The position numbers and the translations under genes are program-made. DNA of 64,000 bases from Chrysogorgia sp. JL179-B06. Its lineage: Eukaryota > Cnidaria > Anthozoa > Scleralcyonacea > Chrysogorgiidae. The DNA lies in contig JAYKKM010000148.1 in NCBI GenBank assembly GCA_035772405.1, positions 297,501 through 361,500 of the forward strand. Direction: 5' to 3'. The notes under the pieces were generated by a model. That model was not told the origin of the DNA. It was given only the letters and a program-made list of their open reading frames with translations, and searched no databases. This document shows, in pieces, positions 9,749 to 20,131 of this stretch; the stretch's first letter is position 1; every line of letters begins with the position of its first letter.

Positions 9749-12700
9749 CTCAAACATTCCTGGCCCATCCCGCCGGTTGTGGTAAATATTAAGGGCGTGA
9801 ATGTTCCATGTTCAATGTCAAGAACTCTCCTGGAGTACTGGCGCTTCTCGTTACTCATGCATTCGGTAGATCTGTTGTGGCTCTAGGTCCTTATATGATT
9901 CGGCGTTCGGGTGGCAGACTCTGACATCAAAGAATGCCGACCGTTGGGGTTCCCAGAATCCACGTGCATGAATATCCAGCCTTGCGTCTTGTGCTTTGTT
10001 AGCTCCTCTGCTCAGCTGTTCTCCATTGATGTCTTGAAGGACGGGTTCGGCTTCAACATCACTGCATACCGTACGTAGGATTTCAGCTTCCAGGTCTCTC
10101 AACTCATTATGTCGTTGGATGACAAATCCACCTCGTTTGCAAATCATGGCATGATCTATCGTAAAGACTTCCCCACATACACAAGTGGAGGGAATATCAT
10201 CAATCGGCCAGTCATAGCGTAGTTTGATCGCGTCACGGAACTCTCGTTTATTCAGGTTCAAACCCATTTCTCGGAGAGGAAGCACTGTCAGCCACACCGA
10301 TGACCCTTTCTCTGCTGCCAGGTCTAGTGCTCGCTTGGTCTTTGGTGGTGCACTCTCTCTAATCCTCTCTGCCATGTCCTGGAGCTCCTGTGCTCTTTCG
10401 CTCTTGACTGCACATTGTGCCGACTTAGTGAGAGTCTCATCTGGTAGTTGGTATGTTTGAGATACGATATGCTCAACGAGGGGCGTTGTCACTTTGACTG
10501 ATGAGGCGTACTCTCGACTTGCTTCGCGGCTTGGATTTCCAAGGCCCAGGCCTCCCATGCGGACTGGAAGCGCTAGAACGTCCCTATCCAGCTGTCTACA
10601 CTTGTGTTCAGTTATTGCAGGAATAAGCACTTGAGATATTGCATTCTCCAGTGGCTCTAATAGGTCATGAATGTCCGGTAATGTTCTTAGAAAGTAAGTC
10701 CACCTATGTTTTAAGCCGAAAGTATAGGCAGCATAGCACGCCTGTGGCTGCGTCAGAGCGAACTCCGCCAATTGAGCTACTTCACTGACCCAATCAGATA
10801 CCTTCTCACTGACGTATTCGTTTAGATACTCTCGTGAACCTATCGCCGCGCCCAGATGTTTCTTCCCTTCGACTGTTATTTTAATATCCGTTTCCTTGAA
10901 TACTTCTTTCGCGCATTCCTCTTTGTCCGGCTTTACGACAATCCAGAACTTCTTATCATTCGGGTAGTAGCCAAACTCTGGACCAAGGGTACTTAGCATG
11001 TCCCACCACTTCTTGATTTCTGTAAGGGAGCCTGCCCCACTCGCATCATCGGCGAACCAGCACTGCTTTACTGTGGAAACCACCTGCAGGCTCGTGATCA
11101 GAGGCTGGATACTCAGAGCATAAAGAGCCATAGCCAGCGGATCTCCCTGCGTGGTCCCTTCTGCTGACAAGATCTCTTTGCCGCCGGTGACAAACAGCCG
11201 AGCTGGATTTCTATATGTATTAATGGCATAAATTGAAATCATAGGGCACAAAACTCGGATATTGTGGAGGGCTGCCGCTCTATTTAGAGCGTTAAATGCA
11301 TTTGAGGCATCGATCAGCAATACGGCGTCAGTATCATCTGCCTCAAATATAGCGTGCATGGCATGCACTGCAGCCTCACTTCCAGACTTTTGCCCAGCAC
11401 ATAGTTGGAGTGAGCCACTAACTTCAATCACATCTTTCTTCGCGATCTTCATCACACACTTTCCAATAATTCTCCTTAAGACTTCTCCGACTCCTATTGG
11501 TCTCACTGCACCTTCGCCTTTATTCAAGGGGATCAGACGACTTGCCATCAAAGGCTCTATGGTCATGGGGTCAATGTACTGTGTACACAGAATCTTGGTC
11601 ATTGTGGCTATTGCCTCGCACAGCCTTGAGGATGACTGTTTAAAGGACTTACAAGCGAGCATTCTTCTAAATCCATTTGCATCTACCCCAGACGGACCTC
11701 CGGATCCCTTTGTCCGCAAAGCAGCTTGCCTGACCATATCACCGTTGATCTCCGAATACACGGATTCTGGAATCTCATCATCGATCGGCCCAAAGATTAA
11801 TGAGCCTAATTTCGCTGGTTGTGGATTGGGATGTTTCTGCTTAAGCTGTGTCATGACCTCGTCTGTTAACGTTAACACACCCCCACTAGACGATTCACTC
11901 AGGAAACGTAACGCTGAGTTGATCTGGCCCTCAAGCACCAGTTTGGCAAAAATCTTGGATCTGTCAGGGGGGTTCGACCTCTTGAGTTTTCCAATACGAC
12001 CTTGAATAATTCTACCTTCCCTTAGCAGTTTATCAATTTTGCCCTCTTTCCAAAGCGCTAAGCGGTTAGATAACGCATCTTGGTGATCTTTTGACTTGGA
12101 CCTCGGGCTTGGCTTTTGGAGGCTCACAGCAATAAGCACAAAAGCGGCTTTCAGGAATACGTGCTGATTTTCCGAGCCACTATTCCAATCATTAATGTGC
12201 AATGTTACTTGATCAATGAAATCCCTTCCTATTTTTCCATATGGCACAAGAAATACATTCTTCCGCCATGTTACGATCTCGTTGTAAGCATCTATTATGG
12301 TTGAGGACGATATAGTAATTGCATTTCCATCGCTCTGTTTTCCCCATTTGATCTCCGATGGTTTGTAAACACTATTATATTCTGGAAGGCAGCCCGGCAC
12401 GCTTCCATTGTCTCCCTTCTCTCGCTCTGTCTGATCTATGTCTCCTGGGATTTGAGATGTACTGCTCGTATGCAAATTTTGGTTTGTTGTTGTTGGCAAG
12501 TTAGCATATTGCGGCAAATCGTTCACTATTTCTTCCAAATTAAATAAATCGCTGTTTGTAGACCGAGTAATAGAGTCCCCCATATTTACCCGCGCCTGTG
12601 CTTCATTGGATATACTCGAGTTTTCTACTTCTGATTCGTGACTCTGTTCTAGCAATTTCTCAAGTCTTGCTGCTTGATCCCGTAGGTTCTGGTTCGAGAG

Positions 12701-13102
12701 CCCAAGGCTTTCATATCCTTTCGCATCCCAGAGCTCTTTCATAGTTCGAATGTATCCTTTTCTCTTCCCATTTCTATCAAGGGGCGGTTGATTTGATTGA
12801 GTCAAAGCGACGGCCTCCCGTTTGCAGCTGAGAATATCGGCATTCATTTGTTCCGTCCATTTATGTCTCTGTCTCGGTCTCAGTTGCCTTCGGTCAGCCA
12901 TGTCGGTTAAGAATTTCTAAAACGTCTGCTAATAGCTTTAATGTCTTCCTTCAATCCTCCTAATGGTACCCCAAATATCGTAAAAACGTTACTGGAGTGG
13001 ATATAAACCAGTCTGCCGCTTTTTGAAGAGTATAGAAAGCAATAGTCGACTTTCAGCGAGACCGAAGAAAGACACCCATCCCACTCGCCGCCGCCAATTA
13101 CT
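9749..13102 (-). mobile_element. RLE-type non-LTR retrotransposon, 3'-truncated
   Basis: A 3,354-base insertion lies antisense in the beta-helix gene, flanked by the 9-bp duplication AAGGATGAT. It has about 200 bases of 5' leader (12,902-13,102), a 1,016-codon ORF, and ends at 9,749 within what is still coding sequence in another frame. There is no poly(A), 3' untranslated region or inverted repeat. The missing 3' end is odd, because non-LTR elements normally lose the 5' end. The empty site is preserved in the right-arm gene copy. Confidence 0.85.
9851..12901 (-). CDS. Reverse transcriptase with zinc motif and RLE endonuclease (frameshifted end)
   Basis: The product of 1,016 residues reverse-transcribes its own RNA at a nicked chromosomal target. 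The N-terminal 90 residues are basic with a helix-turn-helix-like block (H-K-W-T, then K-E-L-W-D, Q-N-L-R-D-Q-A). The reverse transcriptase core lies mid-protein: R-L-I-P-L-N-K and R-P-I-G-V-G-E, then [10 protein letters not shown] (catalytic Asp), T-T-Q-G-D-P-L-A, and F-A-D-D-A-S-G (catalytic Asp pair). Near the C terminus are C-x-C, H-x4-C and R-H-N-x-L-R-D, then R-L-D-I-H and F-F-D-V-R-V, the zinc and restriction-like endonuclease arrangement of R2/NeSL/Hero-type elements. The stop after Met-His-Glu is caused by one extra T: in the next frame the domain continues with E-K-R-Q-Y and [12 protein letters not shown] before the element ends. The exact clade is not certain. Confidence 0.85.
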   Translation of the reverse strand: MADRRQLRPRQRHKWTEQMNADILSCKREAVALTQSNQPPLDRNGKRKGYIRTMKELWDAKGYESLGLSNQNLRDQAARLEKLLEQSHESEVENSSISNEAQARVNMGDSITRSTNSDLFNLEEIVNDLPQYANLPTTTNQNLHTSSTSQIPGDIDQTEREKGDNGSVPGCLPEYNSVYKPSEIKWGKQSDGNAITISSSTIIDAYNEIVTWRKNVFLVPYGKIGRDFIDQVTLHINDWNSGSENQHVFLKAAFVLIAVSLQKPSPRSKSKDHQDALSNRLALWKEGKIDKLLREGRIIQGRIGKLKRSNPPDRSKIFAKLVLEGQINSALRFLSESSSGGVLTLTDEVMTQLKQKHPNPQPAKLGSLIFGPIDDEIPESVYSEINGDMVRQAALRTKGSGGPSGVDANGFRRMLACKSFKQSSSRLCEAIATMTKILCTQYIDPMTIEPLMASRLIPLNKGEGAVRPIGVGEVLRRIIGKCVMKIAKKDVIEVSGSLQLCAGQKSGSEAAVHAMHAIFEADDTDAVLLIDASNAFNALNRAAALHNIRVLCPMISIYAINTYRNPARLFVTGGKEILSAEGTTQGDPLAMALYALSIQPLITSLQVVSTVKQCWFADDASGAGSLTEIKKWWDMLSTLGPEFGYYPNDKKFWIVVKPDKEECAKEVFKETDIKITVEGKKHLGAAIGSREYLNEYVSEKVSDWVSEVAQLAEFALTQPQACYAAYTFGLKHRWTYFLRTLPDIHDLLEPLENAISQVLIPAITEHKCRQLDRDVLALPVRMGGLGLGNPSREASREYASSVKVTTPLVEHIVSQTYQLPDETLTKSAQCAVKSERAQELQDMAERIRESAPPKTKRALDLAAEKGSSVWLTVLPLREMGLNLNKREFRDAIKLRYDWPIDDIPSTCVCGEVFTIDHAMICKRGGFVIQRHNELRDLEAEILRTVCSDVEAEPVLQDINGEQLSRGANKAQDARLDIHARGFWEPQRSAFFDVRVCHPNAESYKDLEPQQIYRMHE

Positions 13103-13111
13103 AAGGATGAT
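13103..13111. other. Target-site duplication AAGGATGAT (right)
   Basis: Right-hand copy of the 9-bp duplication; the beta-helix reading frame resumes from it as Lys-Asp-Asp-Lys-Cys-Thr. Confidence 0.9.
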
Positions 13112-15265
13112 AAATGTACTTCGTATGTTTACTTTGACACGTCGCCTTACCTGTCTATGTGTTACTTCCGCCTTGACGGACATTGGAATCCAGAACCACA
13201 AAATGGCTGTGTTAGTGGAAAAAAGATTACTATTTATGTGTCTGACCTTAAATTGAATTCAAGTAAATCTTTCAATACCCTGTTTGTAAATGGTCGCAGA
13301 GCCGTGAGAGCTCGTTTTCCCAATGGTAACCCAGAATATTCTGGTTTACATACTGTCCCTACTGGTTATGTTGGTAAAGCTGAAAGATGGCTTCCAGCTA
13401 GAAAAACAGATCCTGCTATTGAGATTCAAATCAACAACCCTATTCGTAACCATACACGATTTCCAATATTCCAGCTTGGTATCGGTGGTCCTGTCTACCA
13501 GTTTGATCCGCCAGAGTCCTACTGGGCCACAAAGGAACCCTATGATGGGGTTACTTATAAAATTCTTTCTGGTTTGGTTTATAATGATTCCTTAGAATTT
13601 ATAAGGTATCAGTGGAAAAAACCTCACACAGGTATTGTTCATGCTTATATGCATTACCATTGGGGAGGATGGCAGTTTCAGATAGATGATCGCAACATGT
13701 CATCCAACACGTTAACTTGGACAGAAGGAGGATTTCAAGAAGCTCGTGGAGATACCGCTGGTTCTGAATGGTATGTTGAGAACATATTTGAGGAACTAGA
13801 TGTTCCTAGTGAGTGGTACTTTAATGATGAAACAAACCAGTTATATTACTATCCTAACAAGACTTTGCCTGAAGAGGTAACAATATCACAGCTAGAGTCA
13901 CTTATCTCTGTTAAAGGAAGCCAATCAAATCCTGTAAAGAATCTTAAGTTTTATCAAATAACATTCACTGAAACTGAATCAACATTTTTAGAAAGTTATG
14001 AAGTGCCAAGTGTTGGTGATTGGGCAATTCACCGAAATGGTGCATTGTTTATAGAAGGAGCAGAATTTATTACAGTTGACAATTGTTTATTTAGCAATAT
14101 TGGTGTGAATGCATTATTCCTTAGCAATTTTATCCGTAATGCTGCAATATCAAACAATGAATTTGTTTGGATCGGAGACAGTGCCATTGCTGCTATTGGT
14201 TCATCAAAACTTATTGATGGCACAAATGGTAATCAACCAAGAGGAACTAAGATTTTGAAGAACCTGATTCATGAAATTGGAATATTTGGAAAGCAAACTG
14301 CAGCATTTGTCCAATCTCTTGCTTGTCAAACTGTACTTGAAGAGAATGTCTTTTTCAATGGACCAAGAGCTGGAATAGACTTTAATGATGGTTTTGGTGG
14401 TGGAAATAACACAACTAAAAACCTGTTGTTCAATTTTGTACGAGAAACTCTCGGCCATGGTCCTTTCAACTCATGGGACAGAACCATATCTGACAAAAGT
14501 TAAGGATGGGGTGACACCATCATTGATCCCCAAAGAAAATTATATGACATACAACTTTATTATCAGTAACTTTCATTCATATTGGCCTGTTGACCATGAT
14601 GATGGTACTGGTTATTTTACTGACCAGTATAACTACCTTGTTTATGGTGCATTTAAGAACTACTTGGGACACTCAAAGATATCACAAAATAACGTGTATG
14701 TGTATCCTGATGGTAACCAGCCATATGGTCCACCCTACTGTGCATGCAGTAGTGCAACTCAAACTGGGCCTTTAGCATCTGGTTGGGGAGACCGTTATAC
14801 TGATAACATATGTATCATTCATGAAAGTCAAGTTTATGACTTTTCATCTTGCAAACTTGAGAACATGAAAGAACTTATTCCTTTTACAGCAAAGAATCAT
14901 TTCTACACTCCAGGGGCTAAAGTAATCTTTAAATGTGATGGAAATACATGGACATTGAAAGAATTTCAAGAAAAGGGATATGACCTTGGATCAACTGTGT
15001 CTGATCTGGTGGACACAGAGGAGGTTATCCAGTGGGGAAAAGATCTTTTCAATTTGTAATTATGGTGAATATGGCTCAGGAGTAAAATTGTTAAATCTTA
15101 CCAGTTTGACCTGGATTAATTACACAAGAAATGCATATGTAATGAGATGATTGGTAAATGTAGGCCTTAGAAACAGTTTCAGACTTTAGACTTGTATGGA
15201 TGCATTCGTCACTGATATAGACCTCTTTCATAATGGCACCCAAATTAAATATTCTTTTATATTAA

Positions 15266-15976
15266 ATGTATTTTATTAAGCATTAATAAAAGAAGTTAAC
15301 AATAAGCGGTGTCAGTTCTCGTTCGGTCGGGGGCCTTCAGTGTCGGGGCCCCCGGAATGTTTACCCCACTTACAGAGTTATATAAAGGGCTAGCTTAATC
15401 ATGTTCGGCTTACTTGTGTCTCGTTTGCTCTCCCTCCTTGTCTTGGGGTCTTCTTCACCCCACCCTCTGTTTAGTTTCGTGTTCCCTGGGGCGGTTTAGC
15501 TGCCCGCTTCCCTCGGCGCCCAGTTTGCGTTAATTGTTCTTTTTCAGCACTGCTCTTATGAGTTGTCTAGGCCAGCAGGGCTGTTTGTACCTGCTCGTTC
15601 CTGGTTTGTTTGTTTGTTTGTCACACCCAGTCCTTCCCAGTGGCGGAAGGTTCTTCTACTGTGGTGAGTATCTACTGTCCATAATCTAGCTTCGTCTCCA
15701 TCACCGAAACCGTAAGTACCTATGTATTCTTGTAGATTAATCTATGTATTCTTGTAGATTAATTTTTCCCCGTCTAGACGGGTGACTTGTAGATATGGGG
15801 ATGGAGGAGGTACCGTTGGTCGGGGGGGATCAGCAGGTCCCTTGTTATTGTCGCATCATTGCTTGTCGCAGCCGGCATATTAGCTACTGACTCCATCCCT
15901 ACGGTCTGCGCTCTGCCATCGTAGGTAGTGGGCGTATTATCATGTTGGGTCATGTAGTTGAGAACCGTGTAGATCG
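15266..15976. mobile_element. 711-bp insertion flanked by TTAA
   Basis: Comparison with the right arm shows this block is absent there: the arm reads straight through TATATTAATTTAAATTAG. Here TTAA stands on both sides (15,262-15,265 and 15,977-15,980). Inside are AATAAAAG near the left end, a TATATAAAG box at about 15,380 followed by a pyrimidine-rich stretch, and a tandem 22-mer at about 15,719 (CTATGTATTCTTGTAGATTA twice). No clear terminal inverted repeat is seen. It could be a promoter-bearing long terminal repeat or a TTAA-targeting non-autonomous element. Confidence 0.6.
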
Positions 15977-16470
15977 TTAATTTAAATTAGCCTTTCTGAC
16001 CTGTTTTGTGTGTCTGTAATTCCAAAGAATCTTCACTTTGTAACGAGGCCAGAAAGGCTAATTTGCATGCATATAAATGACTGGCTGCCATTATGAAAGA
16101 GGTCTATAAAGATGTCTATTTATAGTGTGTTATGTACTGACCTGGAAATTGATGCATTTATAAAATGTAACCAGAGTGAAGAATATAATTTGAGTTCCAG
16201 ACTCTGACGCCTGTAATGTGTTTCTTTGTTTTATTCTATATTATGGAAATTCTGATGTTTTATATTTAATGAAAGAACTGAGCGGCGCTTATGTGAGTAG
16301 TGCACGCGCACGTACGGCGGTAATTTGAAACTCGTGAGTCGGAGATGTGTTATGTGTACTTTTTCGTGCTAGCAAAAAGTATTGAGGTTCGAATTACAAG
16401 ATTATCTACCATAATGCGGCCCACCCCTGGGACATGCCAAAATATCAGATCCCCAGCAGTATCCTGGTGG

Positions 16471-19042
16471 GTACACTTGAATTTGACTGATACATTATAA
16501 GTACCACTAAATAGTAATAAGTACCTACTTGCAGTAGGCTAGTTGAAAAGCTATTTATGAAAAACATTTTAGGTACCACAGTAACGTCGCCGGAAATACA
16601 GGTGGCGGTCGATCAATGCATGGTCACTGCTGAATACGCACTGCAAGGACAGCATTGCAAATGTTTAGACTCTCAATTTTTTGGCATACGTTTTCTGCGA
16701 CTTTTTCTTACACGTTCGGCCAAGGTTCGGTTCGTGCGTTCAGCTCCCGTCAGCACCAGTAGAAATCGATTCCCACCGGCAAGTCTTAACCAATGGGCCA
16801 CTGACCTGACCATCTCGAACAGATAAGGATCCACTGGTTGATGCTATGGAACGGTTGGATTCTTTCGTTTCCGACAAACTGCACATGAATTACACGATGC
16901 TTGAACGTCTTTTGCCAGACCGAACCAGAAAAATCTTGATTATATTTTGCATTATATAAACATTGAACATGAAGTATTGCGGATTTGTTTTCCATGCTTG
17001 AACTTTTCTGCCTAAAAAGCGTGTTATAAGAAGCTGTTCTGTTCCTAAATGTGGATAATATATCAAACTACCACTCGCGCCTTCGCCACCTTTGACAAAT
17101 ACTCGTTTTCGAACTGTCGCAAAGTTATTGCGAACGCGTTGAATGCAGGCTTGTCGGCGGGAGAAAATAAAGATGATGTAAAGTGTCATTGAACGTCATG
17201 TACGGTGATACTTGGAAGTCCATATCAACAGAAAATCTATTTATGCCATCTAAAAATCGAGGATTCGAGGGTGAAATTCTGTCGATAGTGCAAGTTTTAG
17301 AGCAATTATAGAATACCCGTCCACTTTTGAAACCGCATTTAAAGGCAGAAATACAAACCAGGTTGCTCTAAAATCTCTTTAAATATACTGTCGAAGGTTT
17401 ATATTGTGTGTACTTGTCGATAGTTATCAAATTAAATGGGGTTTTAAAATAGAACGAAGCAATTGTATATTATGATGGAACTTTCCGTAATTTGACCCTT
17501 TTACTAACTGTCAACATATATTATAAATTGCGAAGCTAATTCCTATGAGTACGAAGAAAACACTGAAACCTCTACGCCTTAGCCTCTTCAACTTGGTCGT
17601 CTACAATACTTCTAAGAGGACATACAACGGGAGCAGAAGTCGGTTGGCTTTTTCGATCTTGCTTATGAGAACCAAAAGTTGATAAGGCTTTTCCCGTATC
17701 CCGTTGGTAATTGGATAAAAGAAGCCACAGAGTTGCCTGCGGAGGAGGCTCAACAGATAACGTATTATAAAAGATGTTTTGAACTCTCTCTCTCTCCAAG
17801 GCTGTATTGCACACGTCATTACAAATTAGCCAATGAGAATTTCGCGTCCCGTACGGGAGCCAAGCCGCCCGCCCCAACCCGCAGAGAGCCTGCTCGCAGG
17901 CTATATGGGGTCCCGCCTATATATAGATAAGTGGTCCCGCACGTTTGAAATATCACACATGCGCAGAACGGACTGGACAGCACCTTTAAGGTTTTGGAGA
18001 GATCGATGTAGGACTTCCTGCACTGACTGGAATTACAACCCTGGTGACTAACTTCCCATCTTGTTGCGTCAGCAAAACCAAAATCCCATCTTGAATCACG
18101 AATTTCTTTCCATGTTCATGGATAGCCCTGTGTACAGTACGTTGTTTGATGTTACCCTGCTTGTAACCCGACCATTTGTACAGGACACCGACATCATCAT
18201 TCGCTAGTTACAAACACATGAGTTCGTAAGGAGACCACAAACCTGAAAGGTTCAGAGCTCCAATTAACGGCGTTGTCTATATATTTCAACCCGCCAGCGT
18301 GCAAGCTTCCCACGTGGTTGATGGTCATTTATTACTTTGAAATGTGAGCGCCCACACCACGCCTAGGCCTTAATTCTTTCTCGGTAGCCGAGTAGTTTAG
18401 TTTGGTGTTGTTCAACGCTCGTTACCTTGAGTTAAAATGGCGTCTAAACTATTATTGCTTGCATCGTTTCGACCACTGACGAACTGTCGTTGGAAGTCGT
18501 GATAGGCAGGGGCAACGTAGCAGCTCTTGAAAGGCCTCCTCACACGTTTCGGACCATTGGAAAGGAGTGGCTTTTTCAAGTGTGTGCAGCGGTTGTCCAA
18601 TATCAGCAAACCCTACCCTGCAACGAAACGACGATAATAGGAGGCCTGATTCCTAGAAAACGACGCAATTCTGAGACTGAAGGTCAGGGAATTCTTTAAT
18701 TGCTCTAACTTTCTCTGGGTCGGGTTCCACACCACGGCTTGAGACTATGTGACCAAGATATCTAACTTGTCTGCATGCCAAGGTACATTTGGTCGGTTGC
18801 AGTTTCAGTCCCGCTTTACGTATCTTCGCAAAAACACGTGCTCAAAATGTTCTAAGCTGCGCGAGTAGACGATCACATCTTCCAAGTAAACTAGTTAAAC
18901 GAATCTTCCAATTGAATTCGCCCAAAACACTTGTCATGAGCCTTTGAAGCCAAAAGGCATTGTGTTAAATTCACAAACAAGGTCCCTGTGACAATTAAAC
19001 GATATCTTCTCAGTGTCCGCTTGATAGAGGTGTCCGCTTAAT
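16471..19042. other. Spacer between the inverted arms
   Basis: Unique sequence of about 2.6 kb separating the two beta-helix gene arms. It holds a degenerate Gypsy reverse transcriptase piece near its right end and otherwise only short unrecognised frames. A TATATATA box lies at about 17,918, downstream of a GC-rich stretch, without an attached gene. Confidence 0.5.
18690..18985 (-). pseudogene. Ty3/Gypsy reverse transcriptase fragment
   Basis: The minus strand encodes M-P-F-G-F-K, L-V-Y-L-E-D-V-I-V-Y-S, then, after a frameshift, G-L-K-L-Q-P-T-K-C and Y-L-G-H-I-V-S, the order typical of Ty3/Gypsy palm and thumb. The catalytic Y-L-D-D is changed to Y-L-E-D and at least one frameshift is present, so it is dead. 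No long terminal repeats were found around it. Confidence 0.8.
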
Positions 19043-19469
19043 AGCACCAGGATACTGCTGGGTATTTGATATTTTGGCATGTCCCAGGGGTGGGCCGCAT
19101 TACGGTAGATAATCTTGTAATTCGAACCTCAATACTTTTTGCTAGCACGAAAAAGTACACAAACACATCTCCGACTCACGAGCTGTTTCGAGTTTCAAAT
19201 TACCGCCGTACGGCGCGTGCACTACTCACATAAGCGCCGCTCAGTTCTTTCATTAAATATAAAACATCAGAATTTCCATAATATAGAATAAAACAAAGAA
19301 ACACATTACAGGCATCAGAGTCTGGAACTCAAATTATATTCTTCACTCTGGTTACATTTTATAAATGCATCAATTTCCAGGTCAGTACATAACACACTAT
19401 AAATAGACATCTTTATAGACCTCTTTCATAATGGCGGCCAGTCTAAATACTCATTTATATGCATGCAAA

Positions 19470-19835
19470 CAGGGGCGGATTAAGCATCCCTGGGGCAAAT
19501 TTAGATTGTGGGCCCCAAACATCTGAAAGTTAGCAGGTTGTGCTCCGGTCTCTGGGGCTGTGATACATAGTCTGGGGTTTATTTTAACAAAATAATTTAA
19601 GTTGAATCCATAGGTACACTGCATTAGACAATAGGCATGTGTTACTGTTACTGATCTATATAAGGATTCTGTAAAATATTTCAAGATTTTTAATTTTTTA
19701 CATGATTTTTTTCTTTTGTGGTCTGTTTTTTCCCCTGCGTATCAAATTTGAGCCGGGCCCTCAAAAGCTCGGGGCCTCAGGAGCTCGGGGCCCTGGGGCA
19801 CGTGCCCCAGTTGCCCATAGGTTAATCCGTCCCTG
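19470..19835. mobile_element. Non-autonomous hAT element (MITE, 366 bp)
   Basis: The ends are CAGGGGCGGATTAA and TTAATCCGTCCCTG, imperfect inverted repeats starting with CAG as in hAT elements. They are flanked by a perfect 8-bp duplication CATGCAAA (19,462-19,469 and 19,836-19,843). The left arm of the inverted duplication reads GCATGCATATAAATG at the same place, so it shows the empty site. No transposase is encoded. Confidence 0.92.
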
Positions 19836-20131
19836 CATGCAAATTAGCCTTTCTGGCCTCGTTACAAAGTGAAGATTCTTTGGAATTACAGACACACAAA
19901 TGAGGTCAGAAAGGCTAATTTAAATTAATATAAAAGAATATTTAATTTGGGTGCCATTATGAAAGAGGTCTATATCAGTGACGAATGCATCCATACAAGT
20001 CTAAAGTCTGAAACTGTTTCTAAGGCCTACATTTACCAATCATCTCATTACATATGCATTTCTTCTGTAATTAATGCAGGTCAAACTGGTAAGATTTAAC
20101 AATTTTACTCCTGAGCCATATTCACCATAAT

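Larger units (their letters stand above)
9041..15059 (+). pseudogene. Disrupted secreted beta-helix protein gene (left copy)
   Basis: This is the plus-strand paralogue of the intact gene at 20,132-22,789 and begins with the same signal-peptide-like Met-x-Val-Trp-Ser-His-Gly-Phe. Coding sequence runs from 9,041 to 9,748, is interrupted by an antisense reverse-transcriptase element (9,749-13,102), and resumes at 13,103 with the duplicated target AAGGATGAT. A second lesion lies at about 14,482: two bases are missing relative to the intact copy (GGGACAGAACC against GGGACAGACAACC), which shifts the frame and creates a stop at 14,503. The remaining 3' part is still open in the shifted frame to the normal stop at 15,057-15,059. 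With two independent breaks it cannot make the full protein. Substitutions against the intact copy are few, so inactivation is recent. Confidence 0.9.
9035..16470 (+). repeat. Left arm of a large inverted duplication
   Basis: Sequence from just before the ATG at 9,041 to about 16,470 is matched in reverse by 19,043-22,796. After removing the insertions (9,749-13,102 and 15,266-15,976 on the left; 19,470-19,835 on the right) both arms are close to 3.4 kb. They are nearly identical in the coding part and slightly more diverged in the 3' flank. The arms contain one beta-helix gene each. Confidence 0.9.

Noticed and set aside
11262..12005. 247-codon plus-strand frame
   Set aside because: It is antisense to the reverse transcriptase core, whose catalytic motifs are clear on the minus strand.
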